Positions 20,028 to 30,798 of a stretch of 64,000 nucleotides of DNA are shown piece after piece. Source of the DNA: Ichthyophis bannanicus (lineage: Eukaryota; Chordata; Amphibia; Gymnophiona; Ichthyophiidae). The notes under the pieces were generated by a model, which saw only the letters and a list, made by a program, of their open reading frames with translations, did not search any database and had not been told where the DNA came from. The stretch's first letter is position 1. Each line of letters opens with the position of its first letter. A program made the position numbers and the translations under genes. The stretch covers positions 1,308,169,519 to 1,308,233,518 of the forward strand of contig CM066033.1 in the NCBI GenBank assembly GCA_033557465.1, given 5' to 3'.

Positions 20028-21303
20028 TCCAGAGATGGAGCTTGAGAGAGATGTAAGAGCAGAGGGTACCACACTTGTCGTGGCCAACGTGGGGCTATGA
20101 GAATCATATGGCCTCTGTCTTTCTGAAGCTTGAATAAAGTTCTGGGAATGGGTGGGAAGGCATACAGAAAGTCAAGACCCCAATGGAGGAGGAAGGCATC
20201 CCTGGCCTGACAACCCTGAACTGGAATTCTGGAACAGAACCGGGGAAGTTTGGCATTCAGCGGACTAGCAAAGAGGTCTATGTCCGGGGTTCCCCAAAAC
20301 TGGAAACCTTTGGCCACCTGGTCTGCATGGAGAGACCATTTGTATGGAAGCAGAACTCGACTGAGTCTGCCCAAGAGTTTTGAATGCCTGGAAGATACAC
20401 TGCAAGGAGATGAATCTGATGCTCTCTGGCGAGGTCCCAAAGTCTCAAAGCTTCGTTGCAGAGCGACAGAGAGCCTGTTCCACCCTGCTTGTTCACATAG
20501 AACATGGCTACCTGGTTGTCCGTCTGAATTAGGACTGTTTTGTAGCTGAGCTGGGTGTGAAACACTCGAAAAGCAAGAAAGATTGCTCTGAGCTCTAGGA
20601 GATTGATGTGTAGATCGGTCTCCTGTGGAGTCCAGGAACCCTGGGTAGAGAGGCCGTGCAAATGGGCTCCCCAACCCACCTGTGAGGCATCTGTTGTTAG
20701 ATTTACTTGGGGTGGGGGTTGCTGAAAAGGGGACCCCACCAACAGATTCTGGGGCGACTGCCACCATTGGAGAGACAAAATAAGACGATCTGAGGTTGCT
20801 ATTTTGTCTGACAGGGAACCTGACGCCTGAGTCCACTGAGTGGATAGAGTCCACTGGCCTGCCCTCATATGGAGGCGGACATAAGGGACCACATGCACGG
20901 TGGATGCCATATGGCCTAGCAATTGTAACATTTCCCGAGCAGTGAGGTGAGGCTTTAGCATTGCTTGGGAAGCTAACTGCACAATGCGAAGGCAGCGGGA
21001 CTGTGGAAAATAGGCCCTTGTCTGTCTGGTATCCAGCAGGGCTCCTATGAACTCTAGAGACAGAGTGGGAGCTAGGTTGGATTTTGGGAAGTTTATGACA
21101 AGTCCCAAATATTGAAGGATACGCATTGTGCGAGATAGAGAAAACCTGGCCTCTGGCTCTGATGGGGCTCGAATGAGCCAATCGTCCAAGTAAGGGAAGA
21201 CGAATATTTTTAGGGTGCGGAGAAATGCTGCCACCACAGCCATGCATTTTGTGAACACCCTTGGTGCCGAGGCCAGGCCAAAAGGAAGAACTCTGTATTG
21301 GTA
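20028..21303 (-). CDS. DIRS-C RT C-half, RNase H and methyltransferase-like region
   Basis: A long minus-strand frame (21258-20278, 326 codons) carries the RT catalytic box VFPYLDDWLIRA, INFPKSNLAPTLSLEFIG, the RT-RNase H connection (LLGHMASTVHVVP), and RNase H with TTDASQVGWGAH, INLLELRAIFLAF, LIQTDNQVAMFYVNKQGGTG and PGIQNSWAD, so its acidic residues are kept. Near 20290 a frameshift leads into the methyltransferase-like part (IDLFASPLNAKLPRFCSR, DAFLLHWGLDFLYAFPPIP, WPRQVWYPLLL), readable to about 20030. The N-terminal RT half is separated by an L2 fragment (21304-21465). Confidence 0.8.
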
Positions 21304-21465
21304 GTGCTTATTTATTTATTTATACTCTCTTATATACCGCACTATTCAGCATCAGCGCGGTTCACATAGAACAAAAATCTCAGTACATTCAACATACATG
21401 AGTTTACAGATAACAAGGGAAAGGAACTTGGATAAACAAGGGAAACTATTTACAACCTATTATAT
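21304..21465 (-). mobile_element. L2-like LINE 3' fragment in DIRS-C RT
   Basis: TTATTTATTTATACTCTC followed by TTATATACCGCACTATTCAG resembles the 3' end of the L2 fragment at 44024 (CTTATATACCGTGC). Only the 3' UTR is present. It splits the RT coding sequence between the GGHFQYRVLPFG-type region and the segment near VYTHVLIHPTNRRFL. Confidence 0.7.
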
Positions 21466-22532
21466 TGAAATAGAAAGCGAAGAAACCTTCGGTTAGTTGG
21501 ATGGATTAGAACATGAGTGTACACATCCTTGAGATCTAGAGAACAAAGCCAGTCCTGACTTTGAAGGTATGGCAGTAGAGTTCCCAGAGAAATCATTTTG
21601 AATTTCTTTTTGAACAGGAATTTGTTCAATTCTCTGAGGTCCAAAATGGGTCTGTGCCCTCCTGTTTTCTTTGGAATAAGGAAAAAGGGGGAATAGAACC
21701 CTGCACCTTGTTGATGAATAGGTACTTCTTCTATTGCCCCTTTGGCAAGAAGCAGACTGACCTCGTGATCTAACTGGGAGTTGAGAGAGGTCTGAGAATT
21801 GAACTGTCTTACCATTGTAGGAGGGGGCATGCTGAGGAAGTGAAGCTTGTATCCCTCTCTTACAATGGACAGAGTCCAACTTTCTGTTGTTATCTGACCC
21901 CATCTGGGGGCAAAATACCATAACCTTCCTGGAATGGTGGAAGGCTCTGGCCCGTTCAGGGCCCGGAAGACAAAGTTCTCTAGATGGGAGTCAAAGCCCC
22001 TGTGGAGGCTGAGTCTGTTGAGCCAGTTGAGGCTTAGCAGCCTTTGTTTTTCTTTGTTTAGGTTGTTGCTGACCCTTTTGGGCAGACTGACCCGAACAAT
22101 GCCCTTGCTGGGTATAGGACGGGTAGAACTTCTTGTTTCTAGTGAAGAATGGTTTTTTGTAGGATTTTTTCCTTGCAAGATCAGCTGTAGATTTTGATAA
22201 TTTATCCAAGGTGAGATTATCAGCATCTAGCTCATTAGCTTTCTCTTGCCAATTTTTGCCAAAGAGATTTTCTCCTGTGCAAGGAATTTTCCCCAGTTTG
22301 TCCTGTACCCAAAGTTCCAAGTCAGATGCATGGAGTCAGGCAATCCTACGTGCGCCTATGGCAATAGCAGAAGTTCTGCTTATGCACTCAAAACAATCAA
22401 AAGCTGCACAATTTACGAATTTGGAAACATCCTGAGCATGTTTGATAAGTGCAAGATAATCTTGTCTATTATCATCAGGAAAGAGAGGGCTCATAAGCTC
22501 TAGATCTCCTGTAACTTTCTTAAGGAACGGTC
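21466..22532 (-). pseudogene. DIRS-C RT N-half and gag C-terminus
   Basis: The RT ORF (22226-21466) contains GFDSHLENFVF, FAPRWGQITTESWTLSIVRE, FLIPKKTGGHRPILDLRELN and QDWLCSLDLKDVYTHVLIHP. It overlaps the gag C-terminus (22536-21991) with KVTGDLELMSPLFPDDNRQD and LGKIPCTGENLFGKNWQEKA. The gag/RT overlap fits the family arrangement. Gag is broken upstream by the L2 insertion at 22533. Confidence 0.8.
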
Positions 22533-24950
22533 CCATTTATTTATTTATTTAAACGGATTTCTATACCGCCTTATCCTGCAATCAAGGCGGTCTGAACAGC
22601 AAACAATCAATAAGATACATGTCTAGTGTGCGCATGCAGTGAGTAGTGTATGCGTGTGAGTGTGTCTGATCGTTGATTCTTGGTGTGCTATTTACAGCGT
22701 GCGCTATTTACAATGCTATGGGTATCAGGTCCTTGCTTAATTGCTATTATAGTGACATTGGGGGGGGGGGTATTGAGGTGTCTGTTGCATGGTTTAAGTA
22801 ATGTCACCGTAGTGTTCTATGAAGAGGGTCGTCTTCAGTAGTTTCCTGAAACCCTTAAGGTCTGTTGTTGAACGCAGTTCGTCGGGGAGGGCGTTCCAGA
22901 TTGTTGGTGCCGCCTTTGATAAGGCTCGTTTTTCAGTGTCCTTGCGTATCCTGTTGATGTCTTTAGGTGTGTTGACACGGTTGGAAGTGCCTCTTCTCCT
23001 CAGTCTTGTGCTGTTGTCGGGTTGTATGAGTGGGTGTAGGCTGAAAGCTGATGACTGTTGTTTGATTTTAAAAATGTTTATGATTGTTTTGTATCTAATG
23101 CGGGCACTGATAGGTAGCCAGTGGAGCTCTTTTAGGGTGGGTGTGATGTGTTCTCGTCTTGTGGTGCCGGCTATTATGCGTGCTGCAGTGTTTTGTGCCA
23201 GTTGCAACGGTCTTAGTGTCTGTTTCGTTTGGCCCAGATAGATTGGGTTGCAGAAGTTTAGGATTGGGGTTATTAGTGCCTGACAAATTGTGCGGAAGTG
23301 TTCCTGAGCGAGGAGGGGCTTGAGGCGTCATACTAGTCTCATCCTGTGGTAAGCATTTTTGGTGGTTCTACTGATGTGGGACTGAAGGTTAAGTTCTTTG
23401 TCCATGGTCACTCCAAGGTATTTCACTTCTGATTGTATGGGTATGGTTTTGGTACCTATCTTGATGTCGTGGGGGGGGGGGGGGGGATGAAGTCAGAGTT
23501 TCGTGTGATGATTAGCGCCTCGGTCTTGCTGTAGTTTATAGTCATATTGTTGTCTTGAAACCAGGTGTTCATGTCTGCGAGACAATCTGTTATCTTGGTG
23601 TGGTCTGGGTTGTCGAGGGTGATTGGTGTGTATATCATTATATCGTCCGCATAGATTGTGTATTTTATCCCGTGCTCTTTTATGATGCTGCATATTGGCT
23701 GGATGTCGATGTTGAATAAAAGAGCTGATAGTGCGGATCCTTGTGGTACGCCTTGCATGACTTTTATGGGTCGGGATGTGCTGGGCCCAATCTTGACCTG
23801 TAACTGTCTGTCTGTTAGGTAAGAGTGGAACCACCTCAGTGTGGCTCCGTGTAGTCCAATGTTCTGTAGTCTTGCTAGTAGTGTTCCGTGGTCGACTGTG
23901 TCAAATGCTGATGATATGTCATTGAAGATCATGAGTATTCCGCTCTTGCGGTTGTCTATGAGGTGTAGTATGTCGTTAAAAAGGTATAGCAAGAGTGTTT
24001 CAACTCCGTGGTTGGGGCGGAAACCGTGTTGGTTGTGGTCGAGTTGTGCGTAGTTGTCAATGTGGTCTTGTAGTTGATGCTGTACCGCTTTCTCAATAAT
24101 CTTAGCCAGTAGGGGGATGCTTGAGATAGGTCTGTAGGCTGCTGGGTTGTTTTTGTCGAGTGCTGATTTCTTCGGAATTGGTCTTATTGTGGCGAGTTTT
24201 AGCTGGTCTGGCATGATACCTTGGGTTAGGGATCTTTTTACCATGTTGTGTATGGGGTGGATAAAGTTTGACTTTGTCATTTTGATCCATGTGACTGGGC
24301 ATGGGTCTGTTGGGGCCGTGCTTGTGTTGAGGGCGGTGATGATGTGTGAGAGCTGCTCTGTGGATGGGTTGCTGAATTTGTCCAAAGTTTTTCTTGAGGG
24401 GGTGGTTAGTTTGGTGCTTGTGTCAGTTTTCCTTCGTGGAGCTGAATGGAATTTGTCTTGGATGTGGTCTGCGAATGTTTGTGGGTCTATTTGCACTTCG
24501 CTATCGGATTTCTGCTCCTTGGTGAATGTTTTCACAATTTCGAAGAGCTCTCTCGGTTTGTTGTTTGATTTGAGTATGATGTTGGTCTGGTATTCTCTCT
24601 TTGTTTGGTTGATGAGATCGTTGTACTCTTTTTGTTTTGTTAAGTATAGAGTCTGATTATTGGGAGACTTGGTGTGTCTCCATCGCCGTTCTAACTTCCT
24701 GAGCTCTCTCTTTTTGTTCCGTATGGTTTTTGCGTAACAGGGGGGGTAGTGTGCCTTAGTGTGGCGATCTTTTTTGGTCTGTGTTCGGTAGCTTTGGCAG
24801 CTGCATTGATGATGCCGTTCCATTTTCTGATTTGATCGTCTAAATCCTCTTCTTCTGTATTCAGGTGTGGTAGAGTGTCCTGGAGAAATTGGTCCCTGTC
24901 AAAGCTTTTAAATCTTCTTTGTGCTGTTGGTATGTCTAGGTTTTTATAAA
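22533..24950 (-). mobile_element. L2-like LINE, 5'-truncated, in DIRS-C gag
   Basis: The 3' tail lies at 22533 (TTTATTTATTTATTTAAACG, then TATACCGCCTTATCCTGC), the 5' truncation near 24950, just after the endonuclease. The tail sequence is shared with the SINE at 33016-33308. The L2 assignment rests on the ISSAFDTVDH and GVPQGSALSALLFN motifs. Confidence 0.85.
22794..24940 (-). pseudogene. L2 ORF2 fragment: linker, reverse transcriptase, C-terminus
   Basis: Main ORF 24823-23456 (455 codons): linker, PAAYRPISSIPLLAKIIEKA, QHGFRPNHGVETLLL, the first catalytic Asp box (ISSAFDTVDHGTLLARL), VMQGVPQGSALSALLF, YTIYADDIMIYTP. A frameshift falls in a G run near 24740, with upstream sequence in another frame (KSFDRDQFLQDTLPHL). 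A second break is at the 16-base G run 23471-23486. The C-terminal ORF 23207-22794 has AQNTAARIIAGTTR and WLPISARIRYKTIINIFK. So RT residues are present but the frame is split three ways. Confidence 0.8.
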
Positions 24951-26240
24951 ATGTAGGAACTAATCCTGGCAGAAAGCATAGAGGCCTGGAAGGTTCGATG
25001 CCCAAAGGCATCAAGAGTTCTACATTCACGTCCTGGAGGATTAGATGCATGTCTTTTTGCACTCTTGATCCTTCTCATAGCTGATTCCACCACCATGGAA
25101 TAGTGGGGCAGCTGAGTTTTTTGAAATCCAGGAAAGGGAGGAACTCGATACATGGTATCGAGCCTATGAGAATGAGAAGTGGTGAAAGGTGTTTCCCACA
25201 TCCTTAGCATGAGATTATGCAAGATCTCATGAATAGGCAAAGTAGCTGCCTCTTTGGGAGCTTTAGGATACTGTATAATCTCCAATTCCTTTTCCCTAGG
25301 CTCTGTTTCAGGAGCCACTGTGATGGAAAGACCTTGAGCCACATCCCGGATAAAATCCTGGAAGGATATATCCTCTGGAGGAGACATCCTACGTTTAGGA
25401 GAAGAAGAATCCTCAGGAAGAAGTACTCTGGTATCGACAGAGCTGTCAGAGTCTTCAGACTCGTCGGAGGATTCAAAGTATCTCCTGCCCGGGTAATTGT
25501 GCAGTGCACGATACCGGTACCGATTGAAGTCGGTATCGACAAGGTCCGGTACCGACTTTTCAGTACTGGAGGGCACAGCATGCATCGGTATCGGTAGTCC
25601 ACCAGGCTGACGTCGATGCAATTGGCCCCGGTACCGATGTAGGTGCCGGTACCGGTTGAATTGTCTGAAGCGGTTTCGGGGACATCGATGTCGAAAGAAG
25701 AGCCGCCAGACTGCGTTCAATAGCCAAGAATCTCTGGTCTATCGACGCCGCCAATGCCTAGGTATCGGTACCAGACAAAGCGGCCAGTACCCCAGAGCAT
25801 GGCACCAGTAGTTCTGCCGAGGTTGGGGCCTCGAGAACATCCTGGAGCCCCAATGATGCTTTGGAAGCCGAAGCATCCCGCCGGGGTAATTTTGCCGGTG
25901 TGAGTCCCTCAAGGGCAACGCCAGAGGCATCTCGATACTTAGAAGGAGATCTACCCTTTGAGGACCAGCTAGACTTATGTTTAGTTACCTGAGATCCATG
26001 GGAGGAAGACAAAGCCCTGGAAGATGATGATGCCACAGATGTTGCATCGGAGGGAAAAAGGGTGCTAAGTTTAGCAGCTCGGTTTTGCCAACCCCTCTTC
26101 GACATCATCCCACAGGCAACACACTCGGAGATAGAATGGTCAGGACCTAAACATTTGAGGCACCACTCATGGGTGTCGGTGACGGAGATGGTACCGCCAC
26201 ACTTGGAACACTTTTTAAAACCCGAACCGGGTTTTTCCAT
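24951..26240 (-). pseudogene. DIRS-C gag, N-terminal and central part
   Basis: Starts at 26240 (MEKPGSGFKKCSKCGGTISV) with a Cys-rich zinc-binding-like N-terminus (FKKCSKCGG, WCLKCLGPDH, CVACGMMS). A Ser-rich, low-complexity middle follows, encoded partly by GGTACCG-type repeats at about 25500-25790 that shift the frame. The conserved part (25720-24951) has SPPEDISFQDFIRDVAQGL, PHYSMVVESAMRRIKS and ECRTLDAFGHRTFQASML. The C-terminus lies beyond the L2 at 22532. Confidence 0.8.
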
Positions 26241-26429
26241 TGTAGAGGAAAGTTGGGCCTAGTGCCCAAAATGGCACATGGCACCAGAGGAGAAAAAAGC
26301 TGGAAGACTCCAGGAATTTTTTTTTTTTACAAGGAAAAGAAAGAAAGAACCGGCGGTACCGGTATAGCGTCAAAGGAAGGCAGACGCGACCACAAAAAAG
26401 AAGAATAAATGGGATATTTTCTGCGATGA

Positions 26430-26627
26430 CAGGAAGTGCGACCTGCCGGCTCCGCGGAAAATGAAGAACTGGAGAGAGACAGTTGGGAAAGGAGGGAAGG
26501 CAGCACGCAGGCGCTGTGGGATGCTCCCAAAACCTTTCTAATTGGACGCTGGGGAGCGTTCCCGCGCAGGCTCCGTCGGTACCGATACCCATATGTGAAA
26601 ACTACATTCCTGCTTGTTCCTGGAGAT
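26430..26627 (-). repeat. DIRS-C right ITR (5' end of element)
   Basis: Contains GCACGCAGGCGCTGTGGGAT and CCCATATGTGAAAACTACAT, complementary to the left ITR at 18318-18500. It ends CTGGAGAT at 26627, directly followed by DIRS-B sequence. Confidence 0.8.
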
Positions 26628-27335
26628 CGGCCTTGACTTGCAACGTGTCCAACTCAGACCCTATGAACTCCAGTTTTTGGGCTGGAGAGAGATGGGATTT
26701 GGGATAGTTGATTATGAACCTCAGGCGCTGCAGTAGGCGGGCTGCACGCTTTGCAGCCTGACTGACCTCTGAGGCCTTGCCACCCCTGATGACCAACCAT
26801 CCAGGTAGGGGAAGACGAAAGCCCCTTGTAGGCACAGGTACCACTGCCAAGCACTTGGTAAAGACCCTTGCTGATGAGGCTAGGCCGAAGGGGTTCACTC
26901 TGTACTGGTAGTGCCCTCCTCCCATTACAAACCATACGTACTGCCTGTGGGAAGGATGGATCAGGATGTGTGTACGCATCCTTTAGGTCCAAGGAGCACA
27001 GCCAATCTCCCTGGTGTAGGTAAGGCAGCAGTGTTCCAAGGGAGAACATTTTGAACTTCTCTCTCATCATAAGCTTGTTTAGGTTTTGCAGGTCTATTAT
27101 GGGCCTGAGGCCCCCTGTTCTTTGGAGACAAGGAAGTACTTTGAGTAGAAGGTCTTTCCCCACAGATGCTTGGGTACAGGCTCCACTGCCTTGTCCCAGA
27201 GCAGACCTGTGAGCTCTGAGAGCAGGAGGGTCTGGTGAAGGAGAGGTCACACTGGTTCTCCTGGAAAGAACCTGGGTGGTACTTGTAAGAGGAGGAGGTA
27301 TCCCTCCTTTACCACCTGCAGCACCCACTAGTCTG
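26628..27335 (-). pseudogene. DIRS-B reverse transcriptase
   Basis: Minus-strand pieces: TGGLRPIIDLQNLNKLMMRE and GDWLCSLDLKDAYTHPDPSF (27328-26654), then SHRQYVWFVMGGGHYQYRVN, SSARVFTKCLAVV and IINYPKSHLSPAQKLEFIG. The catalytic box reads YLDG rather than YLDD (codon at 26796-26798), so the second catalytic Asp is lost. Several frameshifts. Confidence 0.8.
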
Positions 27336-28950
27336 AGGTGACCTTGGACTACTCGTGGGCAGAGTGCCAGGTGGCCCCCTGTGGGCTGGTGGAGGTCTCC
27401 CGGGGGAGGGGAGGCCCTGCCCTGGGAGTCAAAAGCTCCCCCCTAGTTGGGCTGGGGCTTCTGAGTCTTGAGCTTCTGAGCTCCTTGGCCCTGCCTCTTA
27501 GGGTGAGAACCCTGCTGCTGGCCCAAGGAGGACTGGTAGCGGTGACTTTGTTGAAAGGGTCCCCTTTTTCCTTGGAATAGGAGCTCTTTCCCTGAGGATT
27601 TTTTGTGGGGAAAGGAAGAGGTTTTTCTTTGAGAACCTCTGGTGGGTCACCACTTCAGCTTCTATCTCAGTAGCTGCTTGGGGATTGGCTGCACCGGCAC
27701 TGTGAGAGTTTCTTTGGGTGAAGACTCAAACTGGAGGATCTCAAGTTCTTCGTTGTGCGGGTTCTCCTCTGTCTCAGTTTGCACCCGGAGGGCTCTGGCC
27801 ATATCCTTGATGGAAGGCCACGTCTTCAGGCGGAGAATGACGCCGGAGCACTGGGGGAGATGGGTCCGAAGGGACATCTCGGTGCCGTCTGGTTTCCGGG
27901 GAGGCCTCATCGTCAGTCTCCCACTTGGAGTGGAGGGAGGAAGATGAGTTCTGAGGCCCTGAGACTCCTTGCCTCGAGGCCCACCCCGAAGGACCAGGGG
28001 CCTCCTAAGGACCTGAGGTCAAAGTCTCGGAAACCGGGCGGGGAGGACTGGATGCCCAAGGAACGGGAATGGGACCGGGACCTTGACCGGGGCCGGGGGC
28101 TTACCTGAGGCCGGTGGTGCTCGGCTCGACAACAGGGGACCCCCCCGCAGATGGGAGCCTGGTTGTTGAGGCAGATGATGCGGATGAACCAGCCATCATT
28201 GCCTGCTGCATGGCCAGGACAGCAGTGATGTTCTGCTCCATGGCTGCCATTCTGGATTCCAAGCCAGAAGTCTCCACAGCTTTCTGCACAGGCACAGAGG
28301 ATGTCAGGCCCAGTGCCGGCACTCTTGTGAGTGCGTCCTCCATGAGAATTACGGTCTTGAGGAATCTCGCACAGACTCCGCTGGCCGAGGACTCCTTTTT
28401 GAGGACCGTGGTGGGATGCTTCTCTGAGTCGCCCGAGTCCCTCCGAGCTGTCTTACTGGGTTTCTCCGTTGGAACCTGAATGGACTTTGAGGATTTTTTC
28501 TTCTTTTGCTCGGGGTCCGAGGTCTTCTCGGAGGAGCCGCTGCTGTGGGACTCCGAGGACACTCAGGCCTCATGGGAAGTGCTGGGCTTGGAGCTCAGCG
28601 TCGGGGAGGCCGGTGCCGAGTCGGACCTTGGGAACAGTTTCTTCTGCAACTCTGACCGTTTTTTATTGGTCTTAGGCGTCATGGACTGGCACAGATCACA
28701 GGAGGTGCTATCATGGTCCTGTCCCAGGCAGCTTAAGCAGCAGTCATGGGTGTCTGTGACGGACAGTTTGACTGCAGCAATCACATTTTTTGAACCCACC
28801 GAGGGAGATGGTGGGAAACACCTGGATGAAAAAGGGTGGAAACGCCAGTCAAGGCGAGTCTCGATCAAAAAGGGTAAAGGAGCCGGGAACAGCACCGGAT
28901 TCGGTGCCGGCTCGAGGTGGGAAGAGGAACCGGTATGCATACCGGAGCAG
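27336..28950 (-). pseudogene. DIRS-B gag
   Basis: The expected start codon aligned to sister copies reads ATC instead of ATG near 28815, and a frameshift follows inside the zinc-binding-like region: CCLSCLGQDH is in a different frame from FKKC. Downstream ORF 28562-28101 has SESHSSGSSEKTSD and a coiled region ESRMAAMEQNITAVLAM. Farther on only short pieces are readable (near 27910 with MRPPRKPDGTEMSL). Not translatable as one protein. Confidence 0.7.
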
Positions 28951-28979
28951 CTAATTTTTAAGGATATAGTAAGGATTTT

Positions 28980-29184
28980 TTCCAGGGAATCTGGCCAACG
29001 TCAGTTGGGCTCTGCGGAATAAAGGAGACTGAGCAAAATGGCACCCTTGGGCAGGAAGGGAACCATGCATGCATGGTAGCATGTCCCAAAGGCTTTCTTT
29101 GTAAGGTGGGGAAATGCTCCGCTCGGGCTCAGTTGGCGCCATCACCTATATGTGAGGATTGACTTCCTGCTTGTTACTGGAGAA
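28980..29184 (-). repeat. DIRS-B right ITR (5' end of element)
   Basis: Contains AAAATGGCACCCTTGGGCAG, AGGCTTTCTTTGTAAGGTGG and CCTATATGTGAGGATTGACT, and ends CTGGAGAA at 29177-29184. It is complementary to the left ITR at 15870-16060. Confidence 0.8.
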
Positions 29185-29270
29185 AAAAAGTATTTTATTT
29201 TGAATTTATTAACTGGAATATGTCAGCTCTGGGAAATGTGCGCTGATGTCTCTGCGCTTTATTCAGTAAG

Positions 29271-29640
29271 AGTAGTTACTCACCTGTAACAGGTGTTCTC
29301 CAGGAGCAGCAGGAGTCAGTCCTCACATATGGGTGACGTCGGCACCGATGGAGCCCCCATGCGGAGCATTTCCCCAGCTTTCAAAGAAAGCCTTTGGGAA
29401 TGTAGCGCGCATGCGCGGTCCCCTTCCCGCCCAAGAGTGCCATCTTGCTCAGTCTGTTGACATAGCTAAAAGACAGCAAAAAATAAAATTGAAGTATATG
29501 ACTGCAACTCCTAGGGGAGGAGGGAGGGTTGTGAGGACTGATTCCTGCTGCTCCTGGAGAACACCTGTTACAGGTGAGTAACTACGCTTTCTCCAGGACC
29601 AAGCAGGAAGTCAGTCCTCACATATGGGACTCCCCAGCTC
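29271..29640 (-). repeat. DIRS-D left ITR (29271-29465) and ICR (29526-29640)
   Basis: The left ITR starts AGTAGTTACTCACCTGTAAC and contains TCCTCACATATGGGTGACG. The ICR reads AACACCTGTTACAGGTGAGT joined to CTTTCTCCAGGACCAAGCAG, the complements of the left and right extremities, followed by AGTCAGTCCTCACATATGGG. Confidence 0.85.
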
Positions 29641-29767
29641 TAGGCTACCGAGAACCCCAAAGCTGAAAAATAAGCTCCCTCTAGAGCCTCAGCATGTGTG
29701 ATAAGAATCTTCTCTGAGAACGCCCCCGAACGGTAGCCCAACACCAGGGCCGGAGGGTAGGAGTTGC

Positions 29768-30780
29768 CTAAACCTCAAAGAGATTACGGAGTACCGTTTG
29801 TCCAAAAGCACTGTCCCTGCGGGACTCCCTCTCGAGGCAGTAGTGGGCCGCAAAAGACTGGCTTGAAGACCAAGTAGCGACTCGGCAGATGTCTGCCAAT
29901 GGAACAGAGTGGAGATGAGCTACTGATGCGGCTTTCGCCCTGACACGGTGGGCCGTGACTCGACCCTGCAAGGAGAGACCGGCTGCCCTGTATGCCCAGG
30001 CGATACAGTCCGCCACCCAGATGGACAAGGTATGCTTGGAGACCGGTATCCCTAGCTTATTAGGGTCAAAAGATACGAAGAGCTGAACAGCCCTTCGATG
30101 TCCCTGCGTACGGTCAAGGTAGAAGGATAACGCCCTCCTACAGTCCAGGGTATGCAAGACCATTTCAGCCCGGCTGGCATGCGGCCTGGGAAAGAAAGTC
30201 GGAAGAACCACCTCCTGATTGAGATAGAAGGAGGAGACAACTTTAGGAAGGAACTTTGGGTGAGTCCGTAAGACCACCCTGTTCCTATAGAACCTTGTGT
30301 ATGGTGGCTCTGAGACCAGAGCTTGCTGCTCACTGACTCGCCTGGCTGAGGTAAGAGCTACCAAAAACAACGCCTTCCAGGAAAGAAAGCATAAAGGACA
30401 AGTAGCCATAGGCTCAAATGGTGGGCAAGTAAGTTGTTGCAAGACATTCAAATCCCACCCGGGTACTGGTAGATGAATCGGAGGCTTGAGCAGGAGGCCT
30501 CTGAGGAAGCGGGCCACTAAAGGGTGGCCTTACAGAGACTGACCTTCCACCGGTGAGTAGTGCGCTGACAGAGCACTGAGGTGGACCCGAACAGAGTTGG
30601 ATTTAAGACCCAGGTCGGCCAGGTGAAGCAAATATTGCAGCACCACTGGCACCAGGCACGAAAATGGATCCTCCTTGTGCTGAGCACACCAGGTGGAGAA
30701 CCTACGCCACTTAAGGGCATAAGATTATCTAGTGGAGTGCCTCCTGGAGACCAAGACCATCTCCTCCATTTCCCTAGGTA
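29768..30780 (-). pseudogene. DIRS-D tyrosine recombinase, C-terminal catalytic part open
   Basis: The ORF 30517-29768 (249 codons) carries the catalytic Arg box TSARRVSEQQALV, the HxxR box TAHRVRAKAAS, and the Tyr box SFAAHYCLERES, so the visible R, H, R and Y residues are kept. It ends LRNLFEV. The N-terminal part is in another frame upstream (VRVHLSALSAHY at about 30600-30540), with a frameshift near 30520. A TAA replaces AAA near 30725, right after RRHSTR. So catalytic residues are intact but the full protein is not. Confidence 0.8.
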
Positions 30781-30798
30781 GCAGTAAGGGAGCTAGAA

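Larger units (their letters stand above)
18315..26627 (-). mobile_element. DIRS-C, nested in DIRS-B
   Basis: Complete outline from left ITR (18318) to the right end CTGGAGAT at 26620-26627. It belongs to the A/C/F ITR type. Its 8.3 kb include three later insertions: a CR1 3' fragment (19922-20020), an L2 3' fragment (21304-21465) and an L2 LINE of about 2.4 kb (22533-24950), so the element without insertions is about 5.6 kb. The gag, RT and RNase H segments are well readable; YR is disrupted. Confidence 0.88.
15870..29184 (-). mobile_element. DIRS-B, split by DIRS-C (B occupies 15870-18314 and 26628-29184)
   Basis: The left part holds ITR, ICR, YR, methyltransferase-like region and most of RNase H. 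The right part resumes exactly in the coding sequence upstream of RNase H, then RT, gag and right ITR. Aligned to DIRS-D around 31870, the B sequence GGGAGA continues into CGGCCTTGACTTGC with little lost, so C inserted there. All genes are broken. ITR sequence is of the D/G/H kind with its own variants. Confidence 0.85.

Noticed and set aside
29600..30000. CRISPR-like spaced repeats (CACATATGGG blocks)
   Set aside because: The repeats are ITR and ICR parts of DIRS elements in a eukaryotic genome, not regularly spaced direct repeats.
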